From positions 992,001 through 1,056,000 of the forward strand of contig NZ_JAVAMP010000001.1 in NCBI RefSeq assembly GCF_030730905.1: a stretch of 64,000 bases of DNA, in the 5' to 3' direction. The notes beneath the pieces are model-generated. The model worked only from the letters and a program-made list of their open reading frames with translations, was not told the DNA's origin and made no database searches. This DNA comes from Chengkuizengella axinellae. Lineage in GTDB: Bacteria; Bacillota; Bacilli; Paenibacillales; KCTC-33759. Each line of letters starts with the position of its first letter. Positions within the stretch are counted from its first letter, which is position 1. Both the position numbers and the translations under genes were made by a program. Positions 54,701-64,000 of the stretch are shown one piece after another.

Positions 54701-54921
54701 TTATGTATTCCATAGTTCCTCTAGATGATATCATTGAGGGAATTGAAAATAATGAACCTAGTCAAGAAATAGAATTAGATGGAGTTATTATGCAAGTTCA
54801 ACCTATGAATTCTTATCAAGCTAGGATTGTTCGTTTAATTAGTCCCAATCCTCAGGATTATTTAAATCCAGCTTATTCTCCAGGTCAAACCATCTATTTT
54901 CATCCTCACATTGAAACATAA
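54697..54921 (+). CDS. ylzJ: YlzJ-like protein
   Basis: 74 residues starting [17 protein letters not shown], the YlzJ family pattern; no function is known. Its ATG overlaps the tepA stop (ATGA), and the pair is conserved between rnjB and spoIIIE in Bacillales. Confidence 0.88.
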   Translation: MIMYSIVPLDDIIEGIENNEPSQEIELDGVIMQVQPMNSYQARIVRLISPNPQDYLNPAYSPGQTIYFHPHIET

Positions 54922-54935
54922 TAGTTGAACAAGTC

Positions 54936-54966
54936 TTGAACACCTTTAGGAATAATGTGGTATAAT
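54936..54966 (+). promoter_or_regulatory. Extended -10 promoter of spoIIIE
   Basis: TATAAT (54961-54966) preceded by TGG (54958-54960), with TTGAAC (54936-54941) at a 19-base spacing. Confidence 0.6.
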
Positions 54967-54988
54967 TATATTTCTGGAGGTGTTCTTT

Positions 54989-57442
54989 TTGGCAAGAAAA
55001 AGAAAGAAGAAAAAATCAGTTAAAGTCAGCATGAAGTTTGAAATCTATGGAATTCTTATCATCATACTCTCCATAATATCCCTTGCAGGAAAAGAGTTGA
55101 TTTCTGGGATCGGTGCTGTTGGACATGCATTTAGTTACATTTTTTATTTTTTATTTGGGACACTTTATTATATTCTCCCACTAATATTAATATATATTGG
55201 ATTATATGTGATGATTAAGCGAGAATGGCCTTTGTCTTGGTCTTACAAGAAAACTGGAATTACGCTTATCATATTTGGTTTGCTCATATTTTTTCATATG
55301 GATTTACTTTCAAAGATGGAACCACAAGGTAATTACACAAGTTTAGACATATTGACAATTCCTTATCAAAATATGCTCGATCATTTATTGGATTCAAAAA
55401 GTGACGAGGCATTTATCAGTACTTTAGGGGGTGGCATGATTGGTGCTGTTTTATACGCAATGCTTCATTTTTTATTTGATGATCTCGGTTCACAGCTAAT
55501 CATGATTACGTTCTTTATTATAGGAATAATGTGCTTAACTGGAATGTCATTTGTAGACGTTGCAAAAAATATAAAAACAAAAACCGCTAAAGTGAAACTG
55601 CCTTTTAAGCTTAAATTTAAAAATTTTTTTACCTTGTTTAAAGATTATAAAAATGCGAAATCGAATCGTCGATCATCTAAATATGAAGAGGATGAATTTG
55701 ATGATAGTGATGATTTAGAAGAAAATTTTGTAGAAGAGTCTTTTCATGAAGCAACTATAGAAGACAAAAATGATTCTGACATAGCTACATTAGACCAACC
55801 GCCTTTTGAAAATGATAGTGGTGTTCAAATTAATATTGGCTCTAAGTCAAAAACTTTTGAAGTGAAAGAAAAAGTACCGACTCATGAAACACAGAAAGAA
55901 GAATTAGAACATCATTCTGATCAGGATGCTATGAATGAAAGTTTTCAGGTAACTTCAAGTCCAGCCAATACTAGTGAAGTTCAAGAGATATCCATAAAAA
56001 CGGAATATTCTGATACATATCATTTACCTCCCATTAAGATATTGTCAAGCAAGATTAATGGTGGTGGAAAAAGCAGAAAAAGAAATCAGTATAGAACAAA
56101 TGAAAAAAAGCTCGAAGCAACATTGGAGAGCTTTGGTGTAAGTGCGCGTGTAATAGATGTAGTTCCAGGACCTACAGTTACTAGATATGAAGTGCAGCCA
56201 GATATTGGTGTAAAAGTAAGTAGAATTGTTAGTCTTACAGATGATATTGCACTAGCTTTAGCTGCTAAAGACATTCGTATGGAAGCTCCAATTCCAGGGA
56301 AATCTGCAATTGGAATTGAGGTACCTAATTCAGAGGTTTCAGTAGTTACTTTAAAAGAAGTCATGGAGAGTTCCATTTTTTTAGAATCAAATGCAAGATT
56401 ATCGATTTCATTAGGAAAAGATATTTCCGGGCAGCCTATTATAGCTGACCTTGCTAAAATGCCCCATTTATTGGTTGCTGGAGCAACAGGGTCAGGAAAG
56501 TCTGTTTGTGTGAATGGAATCATCACAAGCATATTATTTAAAGCAAAGCCTAATGAAGTAAAATTTCTTATGATTGACCCTAAAAAAGTAGAATTAAACG
56601 TATATAATGGAATCCCTCATCTGTTGGCGCCAGTTGTTACAGATCCAAGAAGAGCTTCTTTAGCACTTAGAAAAATTGTGAGTGAGATGGAAAATAGATA
56701 TGAGTTGTTTTCAACTACAGGGACTCGGAATATAGAAGGGTATAATGAATATTTGAAACAAACACAAAGTGGAGAGCCATTGCCGTATATTGTTGTCATC
56801 GTTGATGAATTAGCAGATTTAATGATGGTTGCTGCGAATGATGTTGAAGATGCAATATGTAGATTGGCACAAATGGCAAGAGCAGCTGGCATCCATTTGA
56901 TTATAGCAACACAGAGACCGTCAGTAAACGTAATAACAGGAGTTATTAAGGCGAACATACCTTCGCGTATTGCTTTTGGAGTATCCTCTCAAGTGGATTC
57001 TAGAACAATATTGGATTCAGTAGGGGCAGAGAAATTATTAGGACGAGGAGATATGTTGTTTCTACCAGTTGGTTTGTCTAAACCTATTCGAATTCAAGGT
57101 GCATTTCTCTCAGATCAAGAGGTTGAAACCGTAGTGAATTATGTTAAAAATCAGAGAAAGGCTGAATATAATGAAGATATAGTGCCTGAAGTGAATGATC
57201 AGGAAGAGGAAGAAACTGAGCCTAAAGATGAATTGTTTGATCAAGCTGTTCAAATCATTATTGAAGCAAAGCAAGCTTCCGTATCCTTATTGCAAAGAAA
57301 AATGAGAATAGGGTATACCAGAGCTGCTAGATTGATTGACTCTATGGAAGCAAAAGGTTATGTGGGACCATATGAAGGAAGCAAACCAAGAGAAGTGATG
57401 ATTACAGCTGAACAATTAAATCAAAATCAGATGAGTTCATAA
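54989..57442 (+). CDS. spoIIIE: DNA translocase SpoIIIE/FtsK
   Basis: 817 residues from TTG at 54989, with GGAGG (54976-54980) upstream. Four N-terminal membrane helices (~residues 18-185), an acidic linker (~220-340), the motor domain with Walker [10 protein letters not shown] (~residue 498) and Walker [13 protein letters not shown], and a C-terminal gamma winged-helix domain ([20 protein letters not shown]). It pumps chromosome DNA through the septum, including into the forespore. Position matches B. subtilis spoIIIE. Confidence 0.96.
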   Translation: MARKRKKKKSVKVSMKFEIYGILIIILSIISLAGKELISGIGAVGHAFSYIFYFLFGTLYYILPLILIYIGLYVMIKREWPLSWSYKKTGITLIIFGLLIFFHMDLLSKMEPQGNYTSLDILTIPYQNMLDHLLDSKSDEAFISTLGGGMIGAVLYAMLHFLFDDLGSQLIMITFFIIGIMCLTGMSFVDVAKNIKTKTAKVKLPFKLKFKNFFTLFKDYKNAKSNRRSSKYEEDEFDDSDDLEENFVEESFHEATIEDKNDSDIATLDQPPFENDSGVQINIGSKSKTFEVKEKVPTHETQKEELEHHSDQDAMNESFQVTSSPANTSEVQEISIKTEYSDTYHLPPIKILSSKINGGGKSRKRNQYRTNEKKLEATLESFGVSARVIDVVPGPTVTRYEVQPDIGVKVSRIVSLTDDIALALAAKDIRMEAPIPGKSAIGIEVPNSEVSVVTLKEVMESSIFLESNARLSISLGKDISGQPIIADLAKMPHLLVAGATGSGKSVCVNGIITSILFKAKPNEVKFLMIDPKKVELNVYNGIPHLLAPVVTDPRRASLALRKIVSEMENRYELFSTTGTRNIEGYNEYLKQTQSGEPLPYIVVIVDELADLMMVAANDVEDAICRLAQMARAAGIHLIIATQRPSVNVITGVIKANIPSRIAFGVSSQVDSRTILDSVGAEKLLGRGDMLFLPVGLSKPIRIQGAFLSDQEVETVVNYVKNQRKAEYNEDIVPEVNDQEEEETEPKDELFDQAVQIIIEAKQASVSLLQRKMRIGYTRAARLIDSMEAKGYVGPYEGSKPREVMITAEQLNQNQMSS

Positions 57443-57444
57443 AC

Positions 57445-57474
57445 GAATAGTTACTTTCAACTTTTCTCATAATA
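57445..57474 (+). promoter_or_regulatory. Sigma-G promoter of sleB
   Basis: GAATA (57445-57449), exactly 18 bases, then CATAATA (57468-57474). This fits the B. subtilis sigma-G consensus (GHATR-N18-CATnHTA) at every position and lies 42 bases before the gene. Confidence 0.65.
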
Positions 57475-57515
57475 AGAAAAAGTATTCCACAATGGAAGTG
57501 AGAGAGGTTTGAAAT

Positions 57516-58241
57516 ATGCTGAATAAACGTTTGATACTCATCACCTTTTGTTTAATTATAGGTCTAATCACGACCTTTCAATTCAATTCCAATTTTGAAA
57601 CAGAACAAACTTTTAGTGAAGCTACAGTGAAATATGGGTCTACTGGAAGTGATGTAAGAGAATTGCAAGGAAGACTTAAGCATTTAGGCTTTTATAATGG
57701 AAAGATTGATGGTGTTTTTGGAAGCAACACTAAGAAGTCAGTAACATGGTTTCAATGGGAATTTGGATTGGCTTCTGATGGCGTAGTTGGACCCAAAACA
57801 AAGCTTAAGCTTTGGGAAGCAACAAAAGCTTGGAAGCCTGAAGAAGATATACAAAACAATGTTACATATACGAATCATTCGGGTTACTCAACAAATGATT
57901 TAAACCTAATGGCCAATGCAGTTCATGGAGAAGCAAGAGGAGAACCATATATCGGTCAAGTCGCTGTTGCTGCCGTTATTTTGAATCGTATAGAATCTGA
58001 GAAATTCCCAAATACAATTTCAGGTGTGATTTTTCAACCGCTGGCATTTACTGCAGTTGCTGACGGGCAAATATGGCTTACACCAAATGAAGAATCTAAA
58101 AAAGCAGTAATGGATGCAATTAATGGATGGGATCCTACAGGAGGTTGTATATATTACTTCAATCCAGATACAGCTACCTCAGCTTGGATTTGGTCCAGAC
58201 CTCAGGTGAAAAAAATAGGTCAGCATATATTTGCTAAATAA
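57516..58241 (+). CDS. sleB: Spore cortex-lytic enzyme SleB
   Basis: 241 residues. An N-terminal signal-type helix (~residues 6-22), a peptidoglycan-binding domain (~40-102, GSTGSDVRELQGRLKHLGFY), and the cell-wall hydrolase_2 domain (~128-240) with the catalytic Glu in AVHGEARGEPYIGQVAVAAV. It hydrolyses spore cortex during germination as a lytic transglycosylase. GAGAGG precedes the ATG. No ypeB follows, so its usual partner is elsewhere or absent. Confidence 0.93.
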   Translation: MLNKRLILITFCLIIGLITTFQFNSNFETEQTFSEATVKYGSTGSDVRELQGRLKHLGFYNGKIDGVFGSNTKKSVTWFQWEFGLASDGVVGPKTKLKLWEATKAWKPEEDIQNNVTYTNHSGYSTNDLNLMANAVHGEARGEPYIGQVAVAAVILNRIESEKFPNTISGVIFQPLAFTAVADGQIWLTPNEESKKAVMDAINGWDPTGGCIYYFNPDTATSAWIWSRPQVKKIGQHIFAK

Positions 58242-58260
58242 AATTGATTTTAATACAAAT

Positions 58261-58310
58261 TAGCTTGTTCAATGAATTTTTATCACGTTTAGTTGAGCAA
58301 GCTATTTTTT
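58261..58310 (+). terminator. Terminator after sleB
   Basis: A 12-bp stem (58261-58272 with 58293-58304, one wobble), followed by T6. Confidence 0.85.
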
Positions 58311-58334
58311 AAAGTTTAATAAATCAAGAGAAGT

Positions 58335-58362
58335 TTTACAGAACACCATATTATGGTATACA
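58335..58362 (+). promoter_or_regulatory. Candidate promoter of the ymfF operon
   Basis: TTTACA (58335-58340), a 16-base spacer, and TATACA (58357-58362) with an upstream TGG (extended -10). It fits the start of a new operon after the sleB terminator. Confidence 0.5.
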
Positions 58363-58417
58363 ATTTAAAGTCACTGAATAAATTGACAACAATCATAAAT
58401 TAAAGGGGGAGTTAAGC

Positions 58418-59707
58418 TTGAGCAAGCCATTATTTGAGAGAACAAAGGTGAATCAAATCAGACTTCACGTTTTGCCTACCAAACGCTTTAAAACGTATGC
58501 CATTTCAGTTTATTTAGGTAGTCCATTATCTGAATCTACTGTTACGCCTTTTGGTTTAATTCCTTTTGTTTTAAGAAGAGGGTCTATGAAATACCCTGAT
58601 ACTAAACAGTTCCGAGAAAAATTAGATGACATGTATGGTGCAGGTTTTGGATTTGATGTCGTTAAAAGAGGAGATCATCAAATTATTAAATTTCAGATGG
58701 ATGTCATTAATGATCATTTTGTAAATGAAAAAGAATCACTATTAAAACAATCGATGCAATTTTTAGGTAGCACCATCACAAATCCATATATTGAAAACGA
58801 TGCATTCAGTAAAACATATGTGAGTGCAGAGAAGAATACGGTTCAAAAACGAATTGAAGGACTTATTAACGATAAAATTAGGTATGCTGCTGAAAGGTGT
58901 ATACAAGAAATGTGTAAAAATGAACCGTATCGTTTATATGCTTTAGGTCAAATTTCTGATCTTCAGAAGATTACCTCTTCAACTTTATATGAAGAGTATA
59001 AACGATGGCTGCGCGATGCTGTTATTGATATCTATGTAGTTGGAGATACCTCATTAAATGAGGTGCAATCATTGATTGAACAATATTTTCCAATCCATAA
59101 CAAACAGCAAACAGAGTATGAAGCAAAAGAAAGGTATATTAACTCATCACAGAAGCAAATCAAATCAGTGGTTGAAGAACTAGATGTAACTCAAGGTAAA
59201 CTGAATATGGGGCTTAGAGCAAACGTTACTTATTCCGATACTGAGTATCCAACAGCGCTAATGTACAATGGAATTTTAGGTTCTTTTCCACACTCTAAAT
59301 TGTTTGTAAATGTTAGAGAAAAGGAAAGTTTGGCATATTATTCCTCATCTAGATTTGAAGGGCATAAAGGAATAATTACCATTCATTCAGGTATTGAGAT
59401 TAATAATTACGATAAAGCTGTTGAAATTATAAAAAAACAAATTGATGATCTAAGAAATGGCGTCATCAATGACATAGAATTAACACATACAAAAGCTATG
59501 ATTTCTAATCAGCTTCAAGAAATTCAGGATTCTGCTTTTGAAATGATTGGATTCGACTTTAATAATATATTGTCAGGAAAAGAAAGAACAAGTGAAGAAT
59601 TAATACAAGAAATAAATGAAGTGAATGTGCAAGCGATTTCAGCTTTTGCTGAAAAAGTTGATCTTGAAACGATTTATTTTTTAAGGGATAAGAAAGGGGA
59701 ATCTTAA
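58418..59707 (+). CDS. ymfF: M16-family peptidase-like protein YmfF, zinc motif absent
   Basis: 429 residues from TTG at 58418 with AAGGGGGAG upstream. The fold of an M16 protease is visible (PFVLRRGSMKYPDTKQFREK; VREKESLAYYSSSRF), but the HxxEH zinc motif is missing, so it should be the non-catalytic partner of the active protease encoded by ymfH. Paired active/inactive M16 subunits are usual for this family. Confidence 0.93.
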   Translation: MSKPLFERTKVNQIRLHVLPTKRFKTYAISVYLGSPLSESTVTPFGLIPFVLRRGSMKYPDTKQFREKLDDMYGAGFGFDVVKRGDHQIIKFQMDVINDHFVNEKESLLKQSMQFLGSTITNPYIENDAFSKTYVSAEKNTVQKRIEGLINDKIRYAAERCIQEMCKNEPYRLYALGQISDLQKITSSTLYEEYKRWLRDAVIDIYVVGDTSLNEVQSLIEQYFPIHNKQQTEYEAKERYINSSQKQIKSVVEELDVTQGKLNMGLRANVTYSDTEYPTALMYNGILGSFPHSKLFVNVREKESLAYYSSSRFEGHKGIITIHSGIEINNYDKAVEIIKKQIDDLRNGVINDIELTHTKAMISNQLQEIQDSAFEMIGFDFNNILSGKERTSEELIQEINEVNVQAISAFAEKVDLETIYFLRDKKGES

Positions 59708-59708
59708 A

Positions 59709-60998
59709 ATGAAAACTCTACCTTATGAAAAGCTGAATGAAACGATCTTTTTTAATCAACTTGATAACGGTTTAAAAGTTTTTATTTTACCAAAACCCGG
59801 GTTTAAAAAAACATTTGCAACTTTTTCTACCAATTATGGATCTGTGGATAATCATTTTCAAGTTGAAGGAAAAGAAAAAGTAAAAGTGCCAGATGGAATT
59901 GCACATTTTTTGGAACATAAAATGTTTGAAGAGCCGAGTGGAGATGTTTTTTCACAATTTTCATCACAGGGTGCTTCAGCGAATGCATTTACAAGCTTTG
60001 ACCGTACAGTGTATTTGTTTTCAGCTACTGAACAGATTGATAATAATATTGAAACTCTGCTGAATTTTGTTCAAAACCCCTATTTTACTGCTGAAAGCGT
60101 GGAAAAGGAGAAAGGAATCATTGGACAAGAAATTAATATGTATCGGGATAATCCCGACTGGCGTTGTTATTTTGGTTTAATTGATGCGATGTATCACACT
60201 CATCCAGTACATATTGATATAGCAGGCACAATCGAATCTATTTCAAGAATAACAAAAGAGCAGCTGCTTGAGTGTTATTATACTTTTTATCATCCAAGCA
60301 ACATGAATTTGTTTATAGTTGGTGGTGTTGAGCCTGAGCACATTATGCAAGTAATTACACAAAATCAAAATAGTAAGAAATATGAAAAACAAGGTGATAT
60401 TGAACGTTATTTTGATAACGAACCAGCATCAGTAAAAGAAGCTAAAAAAATAACAATACTGCCTGTTTCTTTGCCAAAATGTTTGTTTGGTTTTAAGGAA
60501 TCAGAATTGGAAACTGAACCAACTGGATTGTTGCAGAGAGAATGTGAAATGAAAATATTGATGGATATATTGTTTGGTTCTAGTTCTGGAATATACCAAA
60601 AATTATATGATGAAAAATTGATTACAGATCAGTTTTCACATGAGTATAATGGGCAATATGATTATGCATTTTCCATCATCGGTGGAGAAACAAGAGATCC
60701 AAAAACGCTGCTAAAAAGAGTTCGGGAAGAAATTGAGCATGTTATGAACCAAGGAATTAACGTGGTGGATTTTGAGAGAAGTAGAAAAAAGAAAATCGGC
60801 AGTTTTTTAAGGATGTTGAATTCACCTGAATCCATCGCAAGTGAATTTACAAGGTATCAATTTAAAAATATTGATATGTTTGATATTTTAAAGACTTATG
60901 AAAATATAAAACTTGAAAAAATTAACAATCGATTGCAAGCTCATTTTGATTGGGATAAAATGTCTGTTTCAATTGTTCAGAGTGAGGAGAGTAAATGA
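59709..60998 (+). CDS. ymfH: M16-family zinc metalloprotease YmfH
   Basis: 429 residues. The inverted zinc motif is intact (GIAHFLEHKMFE), with the downstream Glu region EKGIIGQEINMYRDNPDWRC. It starts 1 base after ymfF ends and is likely to form a heterodimer with it. It overlaps ymfI by 4 bases. The substrate is unknown. Confidence 0.95.
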   Translation: MKTLPYEKLNETIFFNQLDNGLKVFILPKPGFKKTFATFSTNYGSVDNHFQVEGKEKVKVPDGIAHFLEHKMFEEPSGDVFSQFSSQGASANAFTSFDRTVYLFSATEQIDNNIETLLNFVQNPYFTAESVEKEKGIIGQEINMYRDNPDWRCYFGLIDAMYHTHPVHIDIAGTIESISRITKEQLLECYYTFYHPSNMNLFIVGGVEPEHIMQVITQNQNSKKYEKQGDIERYFDNEPASVKEAKKITILPVSLPKCLFGFKESELETEPTGLLQRECEMKILMDILFGSSSGIYQKLYDEKLITDQFSHEYNGQYDYAFSIIGGETRDPKTLLKRVREEIEHVMNQGINVVDFERSRKKKIGSFLRMLNSPESIASEFTRYQFKNIDMFDILKTYENIKLEKINNRLQAHFDWDKMSVSIVQSEESK

Positions 60999-61741
60999 AA
61001 TCATTATCGGAGATGACAGTGCTTATCACAGGTGGAAGCAGAGGTATTGGGGCTGCGATTGCAAAGCGGTTTTCAGAAATAGGGATTAATATTGTGATTC
61101 ATTATTTAAATTCCCATGAATCAGCAAATGAAATTGCTCGCACATGTATTTCCAATGGTTCAAAAACAATAACAATTGCTGCTGACCTAAAATCAAATCA
61201 ACAAATAGAGAGAATGAAGGAAAAGTTGGACTATCATGGTATGCAGCCTGATATATTAGTAAACAATGCAGGAGTTTCCCACTATGGTTTATTAACAGAT
61301 GTAAATGAAAGCGACTGGGACGATGTTATTAATGTAAATTTAAAAGGGATGTTTTTAAGTACAAAAGCTTTTTTGCCTAATATGATCAATCAAAAATTTG
61401 GAAGAATCATTAACATTTCCTCCATCTGGGGTATTAGTGGTGCATCTTACGAAGTGCTGTACTCGACAACAAAAGGTGGAATGAATGCATTTACAAAATC
61501 ATTGGCTAAAGAGTTAGCCCCATCTAACATTACAGTAAATGCAGTTGCACCAGGTGCTGTTGAAACAGATATGCTTGATAATTTAAATGATGAGGACAAA
61601 ACCATCCTGCAAAATGAAATTCCTGCTGGAAGATTTGCTCAACCTGATGAAATCGCATCTTTGGTCTATTTTTTAGCCTTGCCTGAATCAAGTTATATTA
61701 CGGGTCAAATCATTAGTCCGAACGGAGGTTGGTTGACGTAG
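60995..61741 (+). CDS. ymfI: Short-chain dehydrogenase/reductase YmfI
   Basis: 248 residues. Cofactor motif TGGSRGIGAAIAKRF, NNAG (VNNAGVSHYG), and the catalytic Ser-Tyr-Lys set with YSTTK (Tyr ~156, Lys ~160). It resembles FabG-type 3-oxoacyl reductases; its substrate is not known. It overlaps ymfH by 4 bases. Confidence 0.92.
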   Translation: MKSLSEMTVLITGGSRGIGAAIAKRFSEIGINIVIHYLNSHESANEIARTCISNGSKTITIAADLKSNQQIERMKEKLDYHGMQPDILVNNAGVSHYGLLTDVNESDWDDVINVNLKGMFLSTKAFLPNMINQKFGRIINISSIWGISGASYEVLYSTTKGGMNAFTKSLAKELAPSNITVNAVAPGAVETDMLDNLNDEDKTILQNEIPAGRFAQPDEIASLVYFLALPESSYITGQIISPNGGWLT

Positions 61742-61849
61742 TGCATTCTTGCTCAAAATGTTTTGAGCAACCTCTCCTTCGCATATTTCTTCTTACCTTT
61801 GTAAATATTATAACTGTTGATACAAATTCAACAAGGAGGAGGGATGGAT

Positions 61850-62104
61850 ATGTCAACCGTATTAGAAACATTTGACAAATGGAAACATTTTCTTGCTGAT
61901 AGGGTAGAACAAGCTAAAAAAGCAGGAATGGGAGAAGATACGATTTCTAAACTTGCTTTTCAAATTGGTGAATTCCTCGACGACAAAGTGGACCCCAAAA
62001 ATCCTGAAGAAAGATTGTTAAAGGAATTATGGGATGTTGGTAATGAAGAAGAAAGAAAAACGATGTCAAAGTTGATGGTAAAATTGGTAGAAAATACAAC
62101 ATAA
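61850..62104 (+). CDS. ymfJ: YmfJ-like protein (DUF3243)
   Basis: 84 residues from the ATG at 61850 (MSTVLETFDKWKHFLADRVE), aligned with B. subtilis YmfJ; an in-frame ATG at 61844 adds two residues, and AAGGAGGAGGG lies just upstream of both. All-helical, charged, with a conserved C-terminal KLMVKLVENTT-type end. Function unknown; expressed in sporulating Bacillales by synteny. Confidence 0.88.
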   Translation: MSTVLETFDKWKHFLADRVEQAKKAGMGEDTISKLAFQIGEFLDDKVDPKNPEERLLKELWDVGNEEERKTMSKLMVKLVENTT

Positions 62105-62107
62105 ATG

Positions 62108-62132
62108 AAATCCCCCACTTGGGGGATTTTTT
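62108..62132 (+). terminator. Terminator after ymfJ
   Basis: AAATCCCCC (62108-62116) pairs with GGGGGATTT (62121-62129), with an ACTT loop, then more T. Confidence 0.85.
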
Positions 62133-62251
62133 AATGGAAAAGCACCCTTTTTTTTGATAAAATAAAAAATGTAAGGAGATAAATCACCAAAGTATCTAAC
62201 AACATTCATAATTTGTTCATAGTTTTATAATTGACAGGCAGGTGTATTTTT

Positions 62252-63019
62252 TTGGAATATAAAAAATGGTATATGGAATATAAAATACATAGAAATCGAC
62301 CAGGATTATTAGGTGATATTGCCTCAATAATGGGAATGTTAAATTTTAACATATTAACTATTAATGGAGTAGAAGATTCTAACCGAGGCATGTTATTAGA
62401 AACCAATGACGAGAATAAAATTGTAACGTTAAGAAATCTGATGGAAAATATTGATAATATTACATTAACTGCTTTGCGTCCACCTAAACTGGTAGATATT
62501 CTTGCTGTTAGACATGGCCGATTCATTGAACGTGATGATTCGGAAGATCTTAAAACTTTTCGTTTTACGCGGGACGAATTAGGATTGCTTGTGGATTTCT
62601 TAGGAGAGATTTTTAAGAGAGATGGCAATCAAATTATTGGATTAAGAGGGATGCCTAGAATCGGTAAAACGGAATCCATTATTGCAGGCAGTGTATGTTC
62701 TAAAAAAAGATGGATCTTTTTATCTTCTACTTTGTTAAGGCAAACTGTTCGAAGTCAATTGTTGGAGGACGAATTAAATCCAAATAATATATTTATTATT
62801 GATGGAATTGTGAGTACAATCCGTTCAAATGAGATGCATTACCATCTATTGCAGGAAGTAATGAGAATGCCATCAACCAAGGTGATTGAACATCCTGACA
62901 TTTTTGTAAGAGAATCACAGTTTGATTATGATGACTTTAATTTCATTATTGAATTAAGAAATCATCCTGATGAAGAAATCGTAGTTGAGAATTTTACGAA
63001 TCCTTTGAGTGACTTTTAG
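62252..63019 (+). CDS. ymfK: YmfK-like protein (DUF3388)
   Basis: 255 residues from TTG at 62252, with GGCAGGTG (62237-62244) upstream; an in-frame TTG at 62231 has no ribosome site. An N-terminal ACT-like region (YKIHRNRPGLLGDIASIMGM) is followed by a domain with GMPRIGKTESIIA, reminiscent of a P-loop, and VEHPDIFV. The function is unknown. It is highly conserved in Bacillales at this locus. Confidence 0.88.
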   Translation: MEYKKWYMEYKIHRNRPGLLGDIASIMGMLNFNILTINGVEDSNRGMLLETNDENKIVTLRNLMENIDNITLTALRPPKLVDILAVRHGRFIERDDSEDLKTFRFTRDELGLLVDFLGEIFKRDGNQIIGLRGMPRIGKTESIIAGSVCSKKRWIFLSSTLLRQTVRSQLLEDELNPNNIFIIDGIVSTIRSNEMHYHLLQEVMRMPSTKVIEHPDIFVRESQFDYDDFNFIIELRNHPDEEIVVENFTNPLSDF

Positions 63020-63062
63020 CTTTAAGTGCGAGTTTAACAAAATTTTAATAGGGGAGTGAAAC

Positions 63063-63998
63063 ATGTCTGAACTTGGTGAACTACTTAAGAAAGCTAGACT
63101 TGATAAGAATATCTCTTTAGATGAACTTCAAGAATTAACTAAGATACAAAAAAGATATTTAATTGCAATTGAGACAGGTGACTTCAATGCACTCCCTGGA
63201 CATTTTTATGTCAAAGCGTTTATTAAAAGCTATGCTGATTCAGTCGGAGTTGATCGTGATCACGTGATGCAATTGTATCAGAACGACGTACCGACAGCTG
63301 CTAATCCTGGACCTAATGTAAGGAATATTCGCAGGAAAAAAAGAAGTTTTATAAGTACTGAAAAATTGACCAAATGGGCTGCCGTTTTTTTAGTCATATG
63401 TTTTATTGGATTAATTTTTGCAATCATTTATTACTTCTTGATAAGTGAAGATAAAGATCAGAACTTACTTGATGAAAACCCAGCTCTTACTTCCAAGCTA
63501 GAGGATGAACTAGCAGGTTCTCAGAATAATCCTGATAGTCCCATCGTTGATATCCAAGATCCTGAACCTGAACCTGAACCAGTTCCAGAGCCTCCCCCAG
63601 AACCAGAAGTTACTTTAGTCACAAGTGAAGGTGACACAAATACCTACACTGTATCCAATTCCGAAAAGCTTCAAGTTGAGATTAAAATCTTGAACAGAAT
63701 ATGGATGCAGGTTAAAAAGAATAACATAGATGGAGAAGAAATCCATCAGCAGCTATTTGAAACAAATCAAATAAACGAAATATTCCCAATTGAATCTCAA
63801 GATTCATTATGGATTCGACTAGGGAACGCTAATAATGCTGAAATTACCGTAAATGGAACTGTGATTGAGCAGGACATTGCAAATCCATGGAACTTTCAAA
63901 TTAATTTGAAAAAATTTGACGAAAACCTAGAAGAAAATCCTGAGAGTGCTGCAGAATCCACGGATGAAAGCGCTAAAGAAGAAAATATAAATGAATAA
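63063..63998 (+). CDS. ymfM: RodZ-like membrane protein with N-terminal HTH (YmfM)
   Basis: 311 residues. A cytoplasmic XRE-type HTH (~residues 3-70, LGELLKKARLDKNISLDELQ), a basic patch, one membrane helix (~102-123), a Pro/Glu-rich spacer (EPEPEPVPEPPPEPEV) and a C-terminal beta domain (DUF4115). RodZ-type proteins link MreB to the membrane in rod-shape control. The stop is 2 bases from the window end; pgsA and recA usually follow. Confidence 0.93.
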   Translation: MSELGELLKKARLDKNISLDELQELTKIQKRYLIAIETGDFNALPGHFYVKAFIKSYADSVGVDRDHVMQLYQNDVPTAANPGPNVRNIRRKKRSFISTEKLTKWAAVFLVICFIGLIFAIIYYFLISEDKDQNLLDENPALTSKLEDELAGSQNNPDSPIVDIQDPEPEPEPVPEPPPEPEVTLVTSEGDTNTYTVSNSEKLQVEIKILNRIWMQVKKNNIDGEEIHQQLFETNQINEIFPIESQDSLWIRLGNANNAEITVNGTVIEQDIANPWNFQINLKKFDENLEENPESAAESTDESAKEENINE

Positions 63999-64000
63999 TC

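Noticed and set aside
56086-56532. 148-codon minus-strand open frame opposite spoIIIE
   Set aside because: It is a shadow of the conserved motor domain with no ribosome site or family signature.
1-64000. CRISPR arrays, prophage, restriction or defence islands, tRNA or rRNA genes
   Set aside because: None were seen; gene order is conserved chromosomal housekeeping throughout.

Overview
The window is a continuous, almost entirely plus-strand stretch of a low-GC, AT-rich chromosome from a motile, endospore-forming member of the Bacillales. Gene order matches the Bacillus subtilis fla/che - rpsB - polC - nusA/infB - pnp - dpa/dap - spoIIIE - ymf region. Several details point (by inference) to the Paenibacillaceae or a close relative rather than to Bacillus itself: an EF-Ts of only 216 residues, a short type-3 prolyl-tRNA synthetase, and dut between the M16 protease gene and the dipicolinate genes. 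I see no CRISPR array, rRNA, tRNA, prophage or intact insertion sequence.

Layout. (1) 1-18862: distal part of the flagellar/chemotaxis operon: flgE/G-type gene (cut by the window start), flbD, fliL, fliM, fliY, cheY, fliO, fliP, fliQ, fliR, flhB, flhA, flhF, flhG, cheB, cheA, cheW, cheC, cheD, an unnamed membrane protein, sigD, a swrB-like gene and a small MltG/LysM-like membrane protein, closed by a terminator. (2) 18863-26360: rpsB, tsf, pyrH, frr, uppS, cdsA, dxr, rseP (translation, isoprenoid and phospholipid synthesis, regulated proteolysis). (3) 26361-32378: a MITE-like inverted-repeat spacer, proS and polC. (4) 32379-40350: rimP, nusA, ylxR, ylxQ, infB, rbfA, nrnA, truB, ribF, behind a promoter and structured leader. 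(5) 40351-46150: rpsO with a structured leader, pnp, ylxY, the M16 protease gene mlpA, and dut. (6) 46151-51900: a frameshifted orphan gene, then spoVFA/spoVFB (dipicolinate synthase), asd, dapG, dapA. (7) 51901-63998: rnjB, tepA, ylzJ, spoIIIE/ftsK, sleB, then ymfF-ymfH-ymfI-ymfJ-ymfK-ymfM.

How it fits together. The first block builds the flagellar export gate (FliOPQR, FlhA, FlhB), the switch (FliM, FliY) and the CheA/CheW/CheY/CheB/CheC/CheD signalling circuit, and encodes sigma-D, which drives late flagellar genes. The dap/spoVF block makes dihydrodipicolinate (asd, dapG, dapA) and oxidises it to dipicolinic acid for the spore core. A good sigma-G promoter match precedes sleB and a fair sigma-K match precedes spoVFA, in line with forespore and mother-cell expression.

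Most of the window is conserved housekeeping DNA, and I found no clear new multi-gene system. The points most worth a second look are: apparent non-AUG/GUG/UUG starts for flhB (CTG) and polC (ATA or ATC); a perfect 20-bp inverted repeat inside the flagellar operon; a MITE-like spacer upstream of proS; a frameshifted small gene near 46.2-46.6 kb; and two small uncharacterised membrane proteins flanking sigD/swrB.
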